Positions 45,242-56,917 are shown, counted from the stretch's first letter. The stretch is DNA of 64,000 nucleotides from Poecilobothrus nobilitatus (GCA_947095535.1 OX352772.1:217421346-217485345); one strand, 5' to 3'. Notes: a model not told the origin generated them from the sequence alone. Translations and numbers: made by a program.

Positions 45242-48010
45242 TTGTATAGAAGATTTGTAAGAAGATTTAATTCGGAGGTTGATCATTACAATCTACCAGG
45301 TTATAACTTTCATGCAGCTACTAACGAAACTTATGCTGCAGGTGGTGTGGAAGTTTTTGTTAATAGCTGTTTTAATTATAAAACTTTGAAGAATAATTTA
45401 AGCTCTTGTGACGTAATAAAAGTTTGTTGTAGTAACAATAATGAACACTTCGTGTTCATATGTTTTTACAGGCTACATGGAACAAACCTATCAATTTTTA
45501 TCAATGAAATGAACAGAACTACTTTTACTTTTAAAAGAAAAATCTAAAAATTTAATAGTACTAGGCGATTTGAATTTGGATATTTTAATTTCACATGACT
45601 ATACTGATAATTATTTAACAGTGATGGCAAGTCATGGGTTAGATTCTTATCTTAATGAACGGACTAGGCCAGTTTCAGGAACATGTATAGACCATATCTT
45701 CTGCCGTTTCAATAATTTAAACAATTCGTTTTATACAATTAATCTTGATATGAATATCACAGATCACTGTATGACTGGAATATTATTCAAAAATGTTGAG
45801 TGTAATAAAGTCAAAAAGTGTTTTGAATTACCGGTTAGAACTAAATTAACTATGTGAATTTGACTGATAAATTACTGCTTGAAAATTGGGGTGAAGTTTA
45901 TTCCGAAAATTCTGTAGATAGCGCTTATGATAAATTATTTAGTATACTATCTAATCATATTGGTGAATGTACCTTAGTAAGTGAACCAAAAATAATTAAA
46001 AAACCATTAAAAATTTGGATGAATAATGCATTACTTGCCAAGGTACAAATGAAAAACAAATTAAGAAAAAATACTATAAGCACCCAAACAATAGACTTAA
46101 AAGACACTATAAAATATTCTCAAAAAAACTAAGTAAAGTAATTTCTGTAGCTCGTGGAAACTTTTTTAAAAATGAATTTATAAAATGCAATGGTAATATA
46201 AAAAAAGAATGGGAAGTTGTAAATAGTTTAATAAGAAATAAACCGCATGAGGATATTATACTTTCTATGAACGATAATTCTATAACATCTGACAATGCAA
46301 TTATTGCTGAGGAATTTAATGATTATTCCAGTTCAATCGCTGAAAATACTATTCCGTGTGAAAGTTCGCTTTGCTGTAACAATTGTGACTTAAATCTTGT
46401 TAATGATAATTTAATGAGGAACAGCTTTTCATTTGAGCCATGCTCGGCATGGGAGCTAGTAAAAATAATTAAGTTACTTAATAACTCTAACTCATGTGGT
46501 GTCGACAAACTTACAAACAGACTATTCAAAAGTATCTGCCATAACATATCTGATGCCCTTGCCCATTTACTTAATAAAAGTATTATTTGCGGCACGTTTC
46601 CGGATGCATTAAAACAATCAATTGTAATTCCAATTTTTAAGAAGGGTGATCCAAAGTTGATTTCAAATTACAGGCCTATTTCATTGCTATCAGCAGTTAA
46701 TAAAATATTTGAAAAGGCTATAAAAATGCGGTTGCTCAAATTTCTAAATAAGAGTTTTTCAATCAGAAACAATATGGGTTTAGGGCAGGAGTTTCCACAG
46801 AGCAATATGGGTTTAGGCAGGAGTTTACTCTAATTGAATTTTATTCTAATATAAACAAGCGTCTAGATGAAAAGAAGCTTTGTACAGGACTTTTTGTTGA
46901 TGTTACTAAGGCATTTGATACAGTTGACCACAGCATTCTCTTAACGAAACTTTATAATGCCGGATTTAGCGGGTTTATGCTAGATTGGGTCAAACCATAT
47001 TTTGATAAAAGAAAACAAAGGGTTAAGATAAAAGATAAAATGAGTGAACCCCGGTATATTAAACTTGGAGTGCCGCAAGGCACAGTCCTTGGACCCATCT
47101 TGTTCCTGATTTACATTAACTCGATCTTTAAGCAAAAATTCTACGGGAAGAAAACGGCTTTCGCGGATGACCTGGCTTTTTCGTATAAACCTGATAGTCT
47201 TTTGAATCTTACGTCTGAAATTAGCTTTGATTTATCTATTCTTAAAAATTGGTTTGCTAAGCATAAACTCGTGATGATTTTCACTTAACTAGACAAGAAT
47301 CTTTACCCATGTACTTAAAATATCATGCAACTAACTGTACCAAGTTTATGCTGAAAAGCAACTTATGTAACATGTCAGGTAAAAATTTTAATGAAAACAG
47401 GTTTTGTTCCTCTCATATCTTTGAAATTGAGCCAGTAAGTGAATTTATACACTTTGGAATAACTATAGATCAAAATCTAAATTGGTCTCAACATACAAAT
47501 TCCTTAAAAAGCTACCTGAGATCTACCCTTCGTACTTTTTACAACTTAAGAAAACTTTGTTCTTTAGGAATACTGAAAATGATTTACTATAGTTTAATAA
47601 ACTCGAAAATACAGTATGGAATAAGTTGCTGGGGGGTGTATACCAAAATAAAATTAAACCACTACTTATCCTCCAGAAATATGTTATAAGAAGTATATGT
47701 AACAGAAATCGCAGCCCTCAAAGCATGGAATTATTTCAACAATTAAAAATATTACCAATCAGACACCAATACTTTTTTACTACGATAAAGAAATATATCA
47801 CAAACAAACTTATAGAATCAAATTTGCGTATAAATTAACAATATAATCTTAGAACTAAACAACATCGAAGAGTTAATATATCTATATTAAGAACAGCTAG
47901 TTATCAAAACTCGTACAACATTGTTACATGTAGATTGTACAATAAACTTCCGCTTTCAATTAAAAATATCCGAAATCAAAAGATGTTATTAAACAAATTA
48001 AAACTATAGT
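45242..48010 (+). pseudogene. LINE 4 ORF2: endonuclease-reverse transcriptase, RT motif intact but frames broken
   Basis: The endonuclease continues with DHYNLPGYNFHAATNETYAA, LGDLNLDIL-type sequence, and GTCIDHIFCR (45680). The reverse transcriptase shows SNSCGVDKLTNRLFKSI (46487), PIFKKGDPKLISNYRPISLL (46630), VDVTKAFDTVDHSILL (46893), LGVPQGTVLGPILFLIYIN (47067) and AFADDLAFSY (47158), the only intact catalytic motif among the five LINEs. A 33-bp imperfect direct duplication lies at 46770-46827. Frameshifts occur near 45545, 45857, 46130, 46830 and 47290. The C-terminus includes YGISCWGVY, RSPQSMELF and LYNKLPLSIKNI. Confidence 0.85.
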
Positions 48011-48829
48011 TAATAAATATGGGACATGATGAAGTTGAGATTTTGTTTAGAGCTTTAACCTAAGTCTTCTGTGTACATACTTACACTTTTTTTTGTTATA
48101 ATTTTCGGTTGTTTATTTTATGATGATTTAATGTATATGATATGCTTATTACCTTTTTTGCTACATTCTATAAAATAGTTTTTTGTTTATTTTTTATGTT
48201 TTCATAATTTAAATTTAATAATTACATACATACAAAACTTATAACTTAGCTTAAAACTTAATATTTTTTATATTATTGAATTCAAACTTTTTGTTCTATT
48301 TGTTTTAATAATTAATTTACGAAATGTTATTCAAACTATAGTCACCCCTAATTAATTAATTTTAAAATGATTTTTTAAAATTAATTAATTAGTTTTCACT
48401 TTTTAATTTAAAGTGACAATTGAAAGTTGACAAATTTGATTTAATGTGATACTTACCACTATAACTTAGTTATATAAAGTGTCCTAAACTATTCTCTTAC
48501 ATATTTAAAATAAATAAAGATAAAAAAGTAAAAAAAAATAAAATACAAATGAAAACGATATTAATTAAATTATATAATTTAGTCTTAAGAAATATCTTAT
48601 GTATATTTTTGAAGGAGATTAAAGAATTAAACTAATAATAAATAATAAATTTGGCGGAAAAAAGTTGATGTCGTCTTCACCAGTAAGGCGGATTTACATG
48701 TGGAATCTTCAATGTTAGAGGTAAGAACAAATGATATCGTTTCCCCTATTAGGCGTTATATAAGAAAAACAAAATAGGCAACTTCAACAGTAGGCTAATC
48801 TCCTATTTAGAAAGAATAAGCGGATTAAA

Positions 48830-49472
48830 GAAACTGAAATTAGGCAAATCGGATACAATAGGCAAGATAACACGGCAACAAACTTCGATGCTCGAACTAT
48901 GGCTAGAATTGCACAATGGAATGTCCAAACAATGCGAAAAACGAAAAATAAACAAGTATGAATCTATACTAGATGAAGGGCAACAAATAAAAAACAAAAA
49001 TAATATAGTTATTGCCGGTCTTCCAGCTGATCTACCTACGCCAACCGACATAGTTTTAACAATTGCTGGTAAAATTGGTGCTAATATTGATGCAAGTGTT
49101 TTGAAAAATATATTACAAAGCTAAACAAAAACATATAATTGAAGGAAAAGAAATAACCAATGAGCTTTATGTTGTGAAACTGGCTTCTGAAATTATAAAA
49201 AAACGAGTTGCTGATGAAAAAGCGGAAGTATCCACATCTTTTTAGTGCAGAGTTGAATCTACAACTTGAAAGCAATAAAAAAATATTTATTCGCCACCAT
49301 TTCATCCCATTTTAGTCAAAACTATATAAAGAGGCAAAAATAATTAAAAATTTACATAATTTCGAGTTTCTATGGGTCAAGAATAATCAAATTTATCTTC
49401 GGAAAACCAACGTTAGCAAAGTTTACAAATTATCTTCCTTTAATGATGTGTTATTTATTAAAACAACTTTTT
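48830..49472 (+). pseudogene. LINE 5 ORF1 with baculovirus-FP-like domain
   Basis: The frame at 48888 contains KINKYESILDEGQQIKNKNN and NIVIAGLPADLPTPTDIVL, then AGKIGANIDASVL. After a frameshift come RHHFIP..., LYKEAKIIKNLHNFEFLWVK and NNQIYLRKTNVSKVYKL. The 'NIVI.GLP' start and 'YKFLWV.NG.I..RK' end are characteristic of the Baculo_FP-type ORF1 domain of many insect LINEs, involved in RNA binding. Frameshifts lie near 49125 and 49240. A further upstream piece KRIKETEIRQIG (48825) probably belongs to the same ORF. Confidence 0.7.
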
Positions 49473-50417
49473 AAATTCATAATTAAGAATTATAGTAATA
49501 AAACACAAGATATATTAAAAACAATGTTAACTTTATTTTATATTATTTATTCTAACATTCTAACAAGTAATTATTTAACTTTTAATTTCAATAACACTAA
49601 TAACAAGCAATTTCAAATTTTTTTTCAATTGAAATTTTTAATAATTTTATTTATTTCATTTATTATTATAAACATAAAAAAAAAATTTTTCAATTATTTT
49701 ATTTCAATTGATTTTACTTATTATGATCAAAATTATTATTTATTATCTATGTTTGACAAAATATTTTTATATACTTCACAAAAACAAATGGTAATTAACA
49801 AAAACAACAATTTACTTAATGTATTTAATTTACACAACAATTTACGTATCATTTATTACTCGCACAACAATTTTAAGACAATTATACAAATTTATTTAAA
49901 TATTAATCTAATTAATTTTAATTTTAAATTACATATTTTGTTAATTAAAAATAAAACTATAACACAGATTTTATATTTAAAACTTTCATATCAAACTTTA
50001 ACTCTGTCTGTCAAATGTTTCTCAAATTTAATTCACAATCTCATTCACAATTTTAATATTCACAATTTATTAATATTTTTAATTTTAAACCTAATTTTTA
50101 ATTTTTTCATAATAACAAAACCACTTTTAGTTTTTAATTTGCAATTAGTTTTTATGTTTATCGTATCAAGCTTTGTTTCTGTCAAAAATATTTTAATTAA
50201 ATATTCAATTCATAAAAGCTTTTTCAAAACAAGAAATAGCTTTATTCCAATCGTCCAACTACACCAACCTAATTTTTTTTTGTGCTGTACAATGCTATCA
50301 GCTGACAATGTAAATATCAACAATTGTTTAAGAGTGAATTACTTTACAGAGGTATGTAATAATTTGTTAAATAGTAAGTTCATTAATAATATGAACATAT
50401 TTGAGTTAGTTAGTTAG
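49443..50417 (+). CDS. Unexplained 324-codon open frame between LINE 5 ORF1 and endonuclease
   Basis: An ATG-started frame of 324 codons remains open in sequence that is extremely AT-rich and poor in G. The predicted protein is dominated by Asn, Leu, Ile and Phe with several hydrophobic stretches, and has no motif I recognise. It overlaps the end of ORF1 and stops just before the LINE endonuclease picks up at YNLPGYKGYF (50440), the usual place of the endonuclease N-terminus. The low G content lowers the chance of TAG and TGA stops, but TAA should still be frequent, so the length is notable. It may be a foreign insertion, a low-complexity LINE segment, or chance. No function is proposed. Confidence 0.25.
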   Translation: MMCYLLKQLFKFIIKNYSNKTQDILKTMLTLFYIIYSNILTSNYLTFNFNNTNNKQFQIFFQLKFLIILFISFIIINIKKKFFNYFISIDFTYYDQNYYLLSMFDKIFLYTSQKQMVINKNNNLLNVFNLHNNLRIIYYSHNNFKTIIQIYLNINLINFNFKLHILLIKNKTITQILYLKLSYQTLTLSVKCFSNLIHNLIHNFNIHNLLIFLILNLIFNFFIITKPLLVFNLQLVFMFIVSSFVSVKNILIKYSIHKSFFKTRNSFIPIVQLHQPNFFLCCTMLSADNVNINNCLRVNYFTEVCNNLLNSKFINNMNIFELVS

Positions 50418-50424
50418 TTTAATA

Positions 50425-51376
50425 TGAGCATAGTTTTATAATTTACCAGGATATAAAGGCTACTTTTCAAATCGTAAATTCTCGTATGGTGGAACTGCCA
50501 TTTTTATAAAAGAGAACATTAGCAGTTTCTTAGTTTTCAACGAGGAGTTCTGTAATTCAAATTTTCTAGTAGTTAAACTACCTAAATCAGATCAAAATGT
50601 AGTGTCTATATATAGTTCGCATGAAACCAGCATCGACGAATTTATTTCAAAGCTTGATGAAATTACCTCTAAATTTAAAAATTCTCTAATTTTTGGGGAT
50701 TTCAATATAAATATTCTAAACGACAAAAATAATGACGTTAAAGCATATAACAATACACTGTTAAGCAACGGATTCATAATATATAATAAAATTTCAGAAA
50801 AATGTTACACAAGAATGAGTACCTCTTCAAAAACAATAATTGATCATTTTGTTACAGACTTGATTAAACATCAATATTTCTTCTATATCTTAAACACTTC
50901 ATTATCAGATCATCAATTACTTTTTGTAAGTGTTGATGATAAAGTTATATGTAATAAAGAGACAGTTTTGAATTATCAAAATATTTCTATTAACCGAATT
51001 TGGGCAAACTTGGACTCTCATTTTGATAATTTTGTTGATGATATTAGTTCGGTTATCGTTAGTAATACAGAAAAAATTTTCTTAAAAAAAAAAAAGAAAA
51101 GTGTTGGATAACTAACGAAATTTTATATGAAATGAAAATACGTGATTCCTAACGACTCCCATATAAAACAGCTGTATAATCATAGCCGAGTCAATGTTAA
51201 GAAACTTATAGCTCAGGCTAAAATAAAATATTGCTCTGAAGAAATATCGAGAGATCCAAATAATAGTAGAAATCTGGGGATTTTTATAAGAAAATTATAT
51301 ACAACAAAAGTAGCCTTGCTAATTACGATAAAATTGAAACTCTAACATAAAATGGCAAAATTATAGACGAAAGTAG
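50425..51376 (+). pseudogene. LINE 5 ORF2, endonuclease part
   Basis: Starting inside the endonuclease: YNLPGYKGYFSNRKFSYGGT, AIFIKENI, then SIYSSHETSIDEFISKLDEI, SLIFGDFNINIL (50690), IIDHFVTDL (50840) and LSDHQLLFVSV. The GDFNI and SDHQL motifs are catalytic regions of APE-type endonucleases. The N-terminal N-x-R-S and ETW motifs are missing. The linker NNSRNLGIFIRKLY and NGKIIDES leads to the Polinton B insertion point. Frameshift near 51105. Confidence 0.8.
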
Positions 51377-51720
51377 GTATTGGGGCACCTTGCCGTGGGA
51401 ATTTTGTGCGAGAAAGAGATAGCATTACAAAGGTGTTTGAACTTTTAAGGAATGTTGTTGGTGCGTATGCATATAGAAAAGTTGTTTATTGTGAATAATT
51501 GCATAATAGATTGAAATGTTGTTTTTTTGTTTGCATTATTAAAATGTTAGTTTGAAAGCTTTTTTAATACAAAAATGCAGTTCTTATTTATGAAATAAAT
51601 AAAATGCAGGTATTGACCTTGATATGTATGTATAAAATCGTGAGAAAAAAAGTAGTTGTATTTAGTGATTAATTTTTTTTTAAACAAAAAATGCAGGTGT
51701 TTGATATGAAATGATTTATT
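51377..51720. repeat. Left terminal inverted repeat of Polinton B
   Basis: Begins GGGGCACCTTG near 51382. It shares with the right end a long series of words, including TTTGAAAGCTTTTTTAATAC and TGTATGTATAAAATCGTGAG. From about 51720 to 52281 there is AT-rich leader containing several AATTAACTACTTTGTATTGA-type short repeats and no gene. Confidence 0.85.
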
Positions 51721-52613
51721 ATATTAATTACTTTGTATTTTGTAATCGGAAAAAATTCAGTTATTGGTAATTTTTCTGCTAGTTACTTTGTACAATGTAA
51801 ATTAAATTTTTAGTTATTGTACATACAAGTTAGAACATTATAAAATTAAGGTATTGAATATACTATATTAACTACTTTGTATTGAAATCGTGATTTTAAA
51901 AATAAAATGGAATGGGTTGACATTTAAAATTAATAAATCATTCGCCTACATTCTATTGTCAATTAGCTACTTTGTATTGAAATTAATCTTGAAATTAAAT
52001 ACATAGTATAAAAATCGCAATTTTTAAAAAGTGGAATGTGCATACAATAAAAATTAATTAATAGGAATCGTGACTTTTAAAAATAAAATGGAATGTTTGT
52101 ATTTAAAATTAATTATAAATTAATTAAACATTTAAAATTCATTATTTATTTTTTAAATTACATAGTATACTTTGGAATTCCAGCTCAACAATTTGTGCTT
52201 TACCTTTAAATATATATTCAGAATAAACTCATTTCCAATAACAATTTGTTGACTAACTATCAAACTAAAAAAAAGTAAAGAATGTCTAAGAAAATATTAC
52301 TTCAAAAATATAAAAGTTTAGCCGGCGACTTCTTCGGGCGAATTGAACGACCACTACAATATTATTAAGGATCAAATGACCAACATTAAAAGATTTAATG
52401 TAAGAGGAAGGAAAATTGAAGTTCAATTAAAACAGAGAATGGCACCAAACACATTTTACCCACAGATAAACTGGGTATAACTTTCTGTGGAAAAAGTTTT
52501 GAAGAGCGGGGTTCTGGTTGGATAAATTTCAGAGACGTTGCTGAAATTAAATTTGAGGATATTTGGGAAATGATAAGTAAAATTTTCCAAAGTAATTCCG
52601 AAGGTAAGTGTAT

Positions 52614-52667
52614 TAAACATAAATATATATTTTTAGTAACTATATTTAGTTATATTATAATTTAAAG
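52614..52667 (+). other. Apparent 54-bp spliceosomal intron in Polinton B POLB
   Basis: The insertion starts GTAAGT and ends AAAG. Removing it joins AATTCCGAAG to AATTGATTACTG in frame, giving NSEELITDTF where the intronless Polinton A gene has NSEGFSTDTF. A 54-bp length fits dipteran short introns. Confidence 0.75.
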
Positions 52668-54244
52668 AATTGATTACTGATACTTTTTGCCTGGAGATAA
52701 CTAATGTGCGGTTACCTCAAGGTCGTGGAAAGCGTGGTACGAATTATAATTCCTTTACGGAGGAATGCGCAAAACATAAAGGCATCATCACAATTAGAAA
52801 CAAGGATAACATGTACCTTCCACGGGCACTAATAGTTGCTGAAGTCCATATAGAAAAAGATTCAGAATATACTAAGATCAAGAAAAACACCGGTAAATTA
52901 CAATCAAAAATAACCACAGATCTCATCAACAACGCTGGAGTAGATATATCAGAAAACGGGTGTGGGTACATGCTCATAGTGTCAACAATCTCCGGCATAT
53001 CTAAAAGATCAAAAAAATATTTTATGTGAGGGTTGTAATCGTTATTTTAGAGGGTAACAATTCCTCACAAATCACTAGACTTTGGGATCTTCAAGTGTTT
53101 GCGATACAGTGATAAGATGTACCGATTGTTTAAAAACACATTTACGAAATAGAAGACATTTTGTGGAGAATATTTTAGTAAAATTTGTAAAACACATGTG
53201 GACATGTGGACACATGAAGAATCTATAGGAGAAATTACGCATATTTGAACAACGATGCGATTTATGTTTATATGAGGAAAATCGTTTCTTTTGTCAAAAA
53301 TGTAAATTTCGCAGTACAATTATAAACAAAAATGTAATAAGCGATTTCTTAGCTTATATTTTAAAACAAAGAAAAATATTTAAAAATATAATCGTAGTAA
53401 CATATAACTGTCAAGCGTACGATCACCAATTCATATTGAACCATATTTTGGAAAATACGTCGTTGAAGCCAGAACTTATAATGCGGGGTACAAAAATAAT
53501 TTTGATGATATTAGAAAATATTAAGTTTTTAGATTCATTAAATTATTTTCCAATAGCGTTATCAAAATTGCCAAAAGCCTTTGATTTATCACCAGTATTA
53601 AAAAAGGGATATTTTCCGCATTATTTCAATACAACTGAAAATGAAAATTATAGTGGACCCCTCCCGCCTGTTGAATATTACAAACCAAATACAATGAAGG
53701 TAGAAGAACGTTCTACTTTTCTTAAATGGTACGAAGACCACAAAAAATGACCAGTTTGATATGCAACGCGATATAGTTGAATACTGCACTAGCGCTGTAA
53801 ACATTCTGACAGAAGCCTGTTTAAAATTTAGAAAATTATTTTTGGATGAATGCAATGTTGAGCCTTTCCTTGCGGCTTTTCCTTGAGCAACAACAATTGC
53901 ATCAGCCTGTAATCTTGTGTATAGGCGAACATTTTTAAAATCCAATACAATTGGTTACAGATATGCTGACAATCTTTGCTTTGTGCTGGTTAATATACGC
54001 AGAGGAAAAAAGGGGAATCAATATATGTCATACAGCTAAAGGGAAAGAGCTATGGTAAGCGGTGTTAAAGTAGATGGATATTGCTAGGAGACTAGAGAAG
54101 TTTTTGAGTTTCATGGGTGCTACTTTCGTGGTCATCCAATTTGTCTGCAGCATAATAGGGACCGCTGCTAAATGATCCGAATGACACATTAAATAATCGA
54201 TATGAAAAAACTGTTTCTAAATCAAAAAGACTAAGAACACTGGG

Positions 54245-54326
54245 GTATGTAATAATTTTATTCTTTTTACATATCTTATTATAAATTGACATAAACTTAT
54301 TTGCGTTTTTTTTTTTTTGTTTTAAG
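54245..54326 (+). other. Apparent 82-bp spliceosomal intron in Polinton B POLB
   Basis: Starts GTATGTAATA, has a long T-run before the acceptor, and ends TTTTAAG. Splicing gives RTLGYEVIEMW in frame, matching KSLGYVVIEMW of Polinton A, which has no insertion there. Confidence 0.75.
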
Positions 54327-54364
54327 GTATGAAGTAATTGAAATGTGGAGTTGTGAATTTCATT

Positions 54365-54478
54365 GAAAGTTAAAACAAAAAAAAATATTTATGTATAAAC
54401 TCTATACGAGCTAATCCGCTCTTTTGGAGATAAGAATTAATAAATAAAAAAATAAAAAAGTCAGAAATCAGAAAGAGA
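54365..54478. other. Small insertion with A-rich tail in Polinton B POLB
   Basis: Between CEF and the HPLVN segment, about 100 bp of unrelated sequence ends in AATAAATAAAAAAATAAAAAA. It may be a tiny retroelement fragment or a third intron-like insertion; no splice sites fit well. Confidence 0.35.
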
Positions 54479-55381
54479 ATGCTTAAACAATCACCCTTTA
54501 GTAAATTGTACACCATTAAACCCCCGAGATGCATTTTACGAAGGTCGTACAGATAACATGTGCAAATTATAAATGTAAAGATGAAGAAAAAATTAAATAT
54601 ATAGATGTGTGTTCATTATATCCACGGGTTTGTAAATACGGAAAATTTCCAGTTGAACACCCTACAACTTATATAGGAAATTCAGAGTGTTCTAAGTTAA
54701 ATTTCGAAGATACTGATGGGCCCATTAAATGTAAAATATTACCACCAGAAAATTTATTACATCCTGTGCTTCCGCTTAAACTAAATGGTAGACTTATGTT
54801 TACCTTATGCAAAAGCTGCAGCTTTCAGAAAAATCAAAATGAATTTTGCTCACATTCAGATGAAGAAAGAGCCTTATTAAGTACATGAGCCTTATTAAGT
54901 AGATGAAGTTAATACAGCAGTTAAATTGGGTTATAAAATTTTAAATATTTACGAAATATGGAAATGAAAAGATAACCTGTAAAGTCAAGGGAATTAATCT
55001 CAACTACTCAGCTTCTCAAAAGGTTAATTTCAATTCAATTAAAGGTGCTATGCTCAACTCAAATGACACCAATATCTACATACTCTCATATATTATACGA
55101 CGCACACAAAAACATGAAGTCGTTAGGGTCCCCGAAATCAAAAAATATCAGGCGAAATCAGAAAAAAGTAAATTCTTCGATGATTTCTCTTCTCAACCTT
55201 TTGGATATAAAAGAGTAAGAAGCTGTTAAATAATGTAAAATATGTTAGAGAGCTGTAATTAAACATTTTATATAAAAAGAAAAACGAAATTTTTTTATTT
55301 AATTATTAATTATTTATTATTAATTATTATTTATTAGTATTTAGAAATCGAAGCAAAAATGTATTATTTTTCATTTTGAAA

Positions 55382-55625
55382 TTATTTTGTCATATATGTA
55401 GGTTACAGTAAATTGATTTTTTCCATCTGGACCTTTCTGTTTTCCCTACCATCTATAGTTTTTCCTTAATTCATGAATAGTGCCATCCCTTTTTAAGTCG
55501 GGACAATAAAATTTAATATTTTGAATATCCATACGAATGCACAAATATTCATAATAATTGAATTTGAATTGTCCTGAAGACATCCACTTAGCTATTACTA
55601 TTGATTTTAGTGATGGTGGGTTCAT
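55382..55625 (-). pseudogene. Small Polinton B frame convergent with POLB
   Basis: Reading from the ATG at 55625: MNPPSLKSIVIAKWMSSGQF, IRMDIQNIKFYCPDLKRDGT, then one in-frame TAG after NYRW, and GPDGKNQFTVTYMTK to a stop at 55382. An 80-residue frame with one nonsense codon is more likely a decayed gene than chance. No counterpart was recognised in Polinton A. Function unknown; the pattern of short strands with aromatic residues is compatible with a small beta-rich protein. Confidence 0.45.
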
Positions 55626-55961
55626 ATCGTACGTTTATCGTTTTTTGCACAAATTGCGATTAATTTATTTTTATTTTAAAAAATTTATTTATATTCTTAC
55701 AAAGTTGCAAATTCTTCATAAGTAATAAAAAAAACTTGATTACGTGTATTTCTGATGTTGTCTAATGATAAAAAATTTAATTTAAAATTCAGTATTGTAA
55801 TTTTATCTTTAAATAATAAACAAAATTCAAGTAGGGAAAATGAATATCATTGCTCAAATCATATATAAGGATTATAAATTTATAATTTATTCATACTTCT
55901 TTCAATAATTGGTAATAAATTAACTATAGTAAGTGAAACTTATTAATTAAATAAAAGACAA

Positions 55962-56264
55962 ATGAATGGTCTTGACTGGGATGATGGATTTATAGAATAT
56001 TCAGCAATTAAAAATACATTAAACGAACATTTAAATTCATTCGTTTACGTAAAGGGGTACCAGAAAAAGGAATTTTTAGATAAATTTGTTTCCAGTTCAA
56101 TAGAATTTATCAATTTAGATAATGACATTCCATCTCTTCAGAAACTAAGAAATTTCACAACCATTTGCGCTCACCATAACATTACTGAAAATTTAAAAAG
56201 ATGTGCTGTAAAAAATTGTATGAATTTATATATGTATTTAATAAAAGAAAATAATTGGTTTTAA
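55962..56264 (+). CDS. Polinton conserved 100-aa Cys/His protein (B copy)
   Basis: An uninterrupted 100-codon frame starting MNGLDWDDGFIEYSAIK, containing YVKGYQKKEFLDKFV, DIPSLQKLRNFTTIC and CAVKNCMNLYMYLIKE. Homologous to the frameshifted gene at 36363-36720 in Polinton A. This is the only gene of the two elements that appears fully open. The pattern C-x-H...CAVKNC suggests a metal-binding or compact fold; function unknown. It points away from the neighbouring minus-strand virion genes and is separated from POLB by about 730 bp. Confidence 0.7.
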   Translation: MNGLDWDDGFIEYSAIKNTLNEHLNSFVYVKGYQKKEFLDKFVSSSIEFINLDNDIPSLQKLRNFTTICAHHNITENLKRCAVKNCMNLYMYLIKENNWF

Positions 56265-56276
56265 AAAATATTTGTT

Positions 56277-56810
56277 TTATTTATTGTTGACCAAGATTTT
56301 ATTTATTGTTGACAAAAACACAGGTATTTCATAAAATAGTCTGTAATAGTTACACTGAGCTATGTGTAAATTCGTTGGAATGTAGAAATCTTCTTGTTGC
56401 AATCTTAGTTTATTCTTTTCAATACATCTCTCAAAATATTTGAACACATATTCTAGAATATTAAGTTCAGCTTCATTGTTATATGACATCACTGCTTGTA
56501 TAAAGACTAGCATGACGCAAAAATTAATGCACTCATCTAGCTGCAATGTAAGTTTTTTTGTGCGCTCTGCATGATTAAATGTTAGCGCAAATCCTTTTGA
56601 ATTTAATTTGCTTGACTGTTGACTGTTTTTAAAATCATGATAAAATGTATACTACTCCAAATAATTCATATCGCTTATGACTTTGTTTTGCCGTTGGAAA
56701 ATTATTGATGCAGCAAAATTCTCAATATTAAATCCAATTTGAATTTTTATTGTTTGTTCTTTACCCAAAAAATAAATATAGCTTAATAAAAGGTTCTGCG
56801 CTGGCTAACC
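56277..56810 (-). pseudogene. Polinton conserved gene of unknown function downstream of PRO (B copy)
   Basis: From about 56810 leftwards: LLSYIYFLGKEQTIKIQIGF, NFAASIIFQRQNKVIS, a stop near 56655, KGFALTFNHAERTKKLTLQ, then a clean 89-codon end with FIQAVMSYNN and LQQEDFYIPTNLHIAQ. It aligns with 41345-41900 in Polinton A, on the same side of PRO in both. The two copies share a hydrophobic start, a basic strand-rich middle and a helical end. Function unknown. Confidence 0.55.
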
Positions 56811-56917
56811 TTTTTGTATTTCAAATACTTCTGAATTTGTTGATTGCTCTATATTTTTTGTTTTAACTGATGAATTTTATTTTCGATTTTTGTATTTTTA
56901 GTTTTTCTCCCACATTT

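Larger units (their letters stand above)
43850..48545 (+). mobile_element. LINE 4 (Jockey/CR1-like), interrupted by LINE 3
   Basis: ORF2 sequence begins before 44034 (FFVVHQNSRSLRRNFDLF) and resumes at about 45242 after the opposite-strand LINE 3. The 3' UTR (48010-48545) ends in an A-rich tract (48505-48545). No ORF1 was recognised, so the element is 5'-truncated or its ORF1 lies in unreadable sequence. Confidence 0.75.
52282..55229 (+). pseudogene. POLB: Polinton B protein-primed family-B DNA polymerase, with two introns and large deletions
   Basis: ATG 52282 (MSKKILLQKYKS) parallels MAKK of Polinton A. The N-terminal domain shows FEDIWEMISKIFQSNSE, an apparent 54-bp intron (52614-52667), then TDTFCLEITNVRLPQGRG. 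A deletion near 52965 removes part of the domain before the Cys-rich CEGCNRYFRG. Exonuclease motifs include TYNCQAYDHQFIL (53403), SLNYFPIALSKLPKAF, and YCTSAVNIL (53782; the expected Asp is Ala). A second apparent intron (54245-54326) interrupts TLGYEVIEMW. The first polymerase motif IDVCSLYPRVCKYGKFP (54601) is intact. After KILNIYEIW the sequence jumps to KITCKVKGI, so motifs B and C (SFWGKFG, YYDTDS) are gone. C-terminus FGYKRVRSC. Inactive. Confidence 0.9.
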
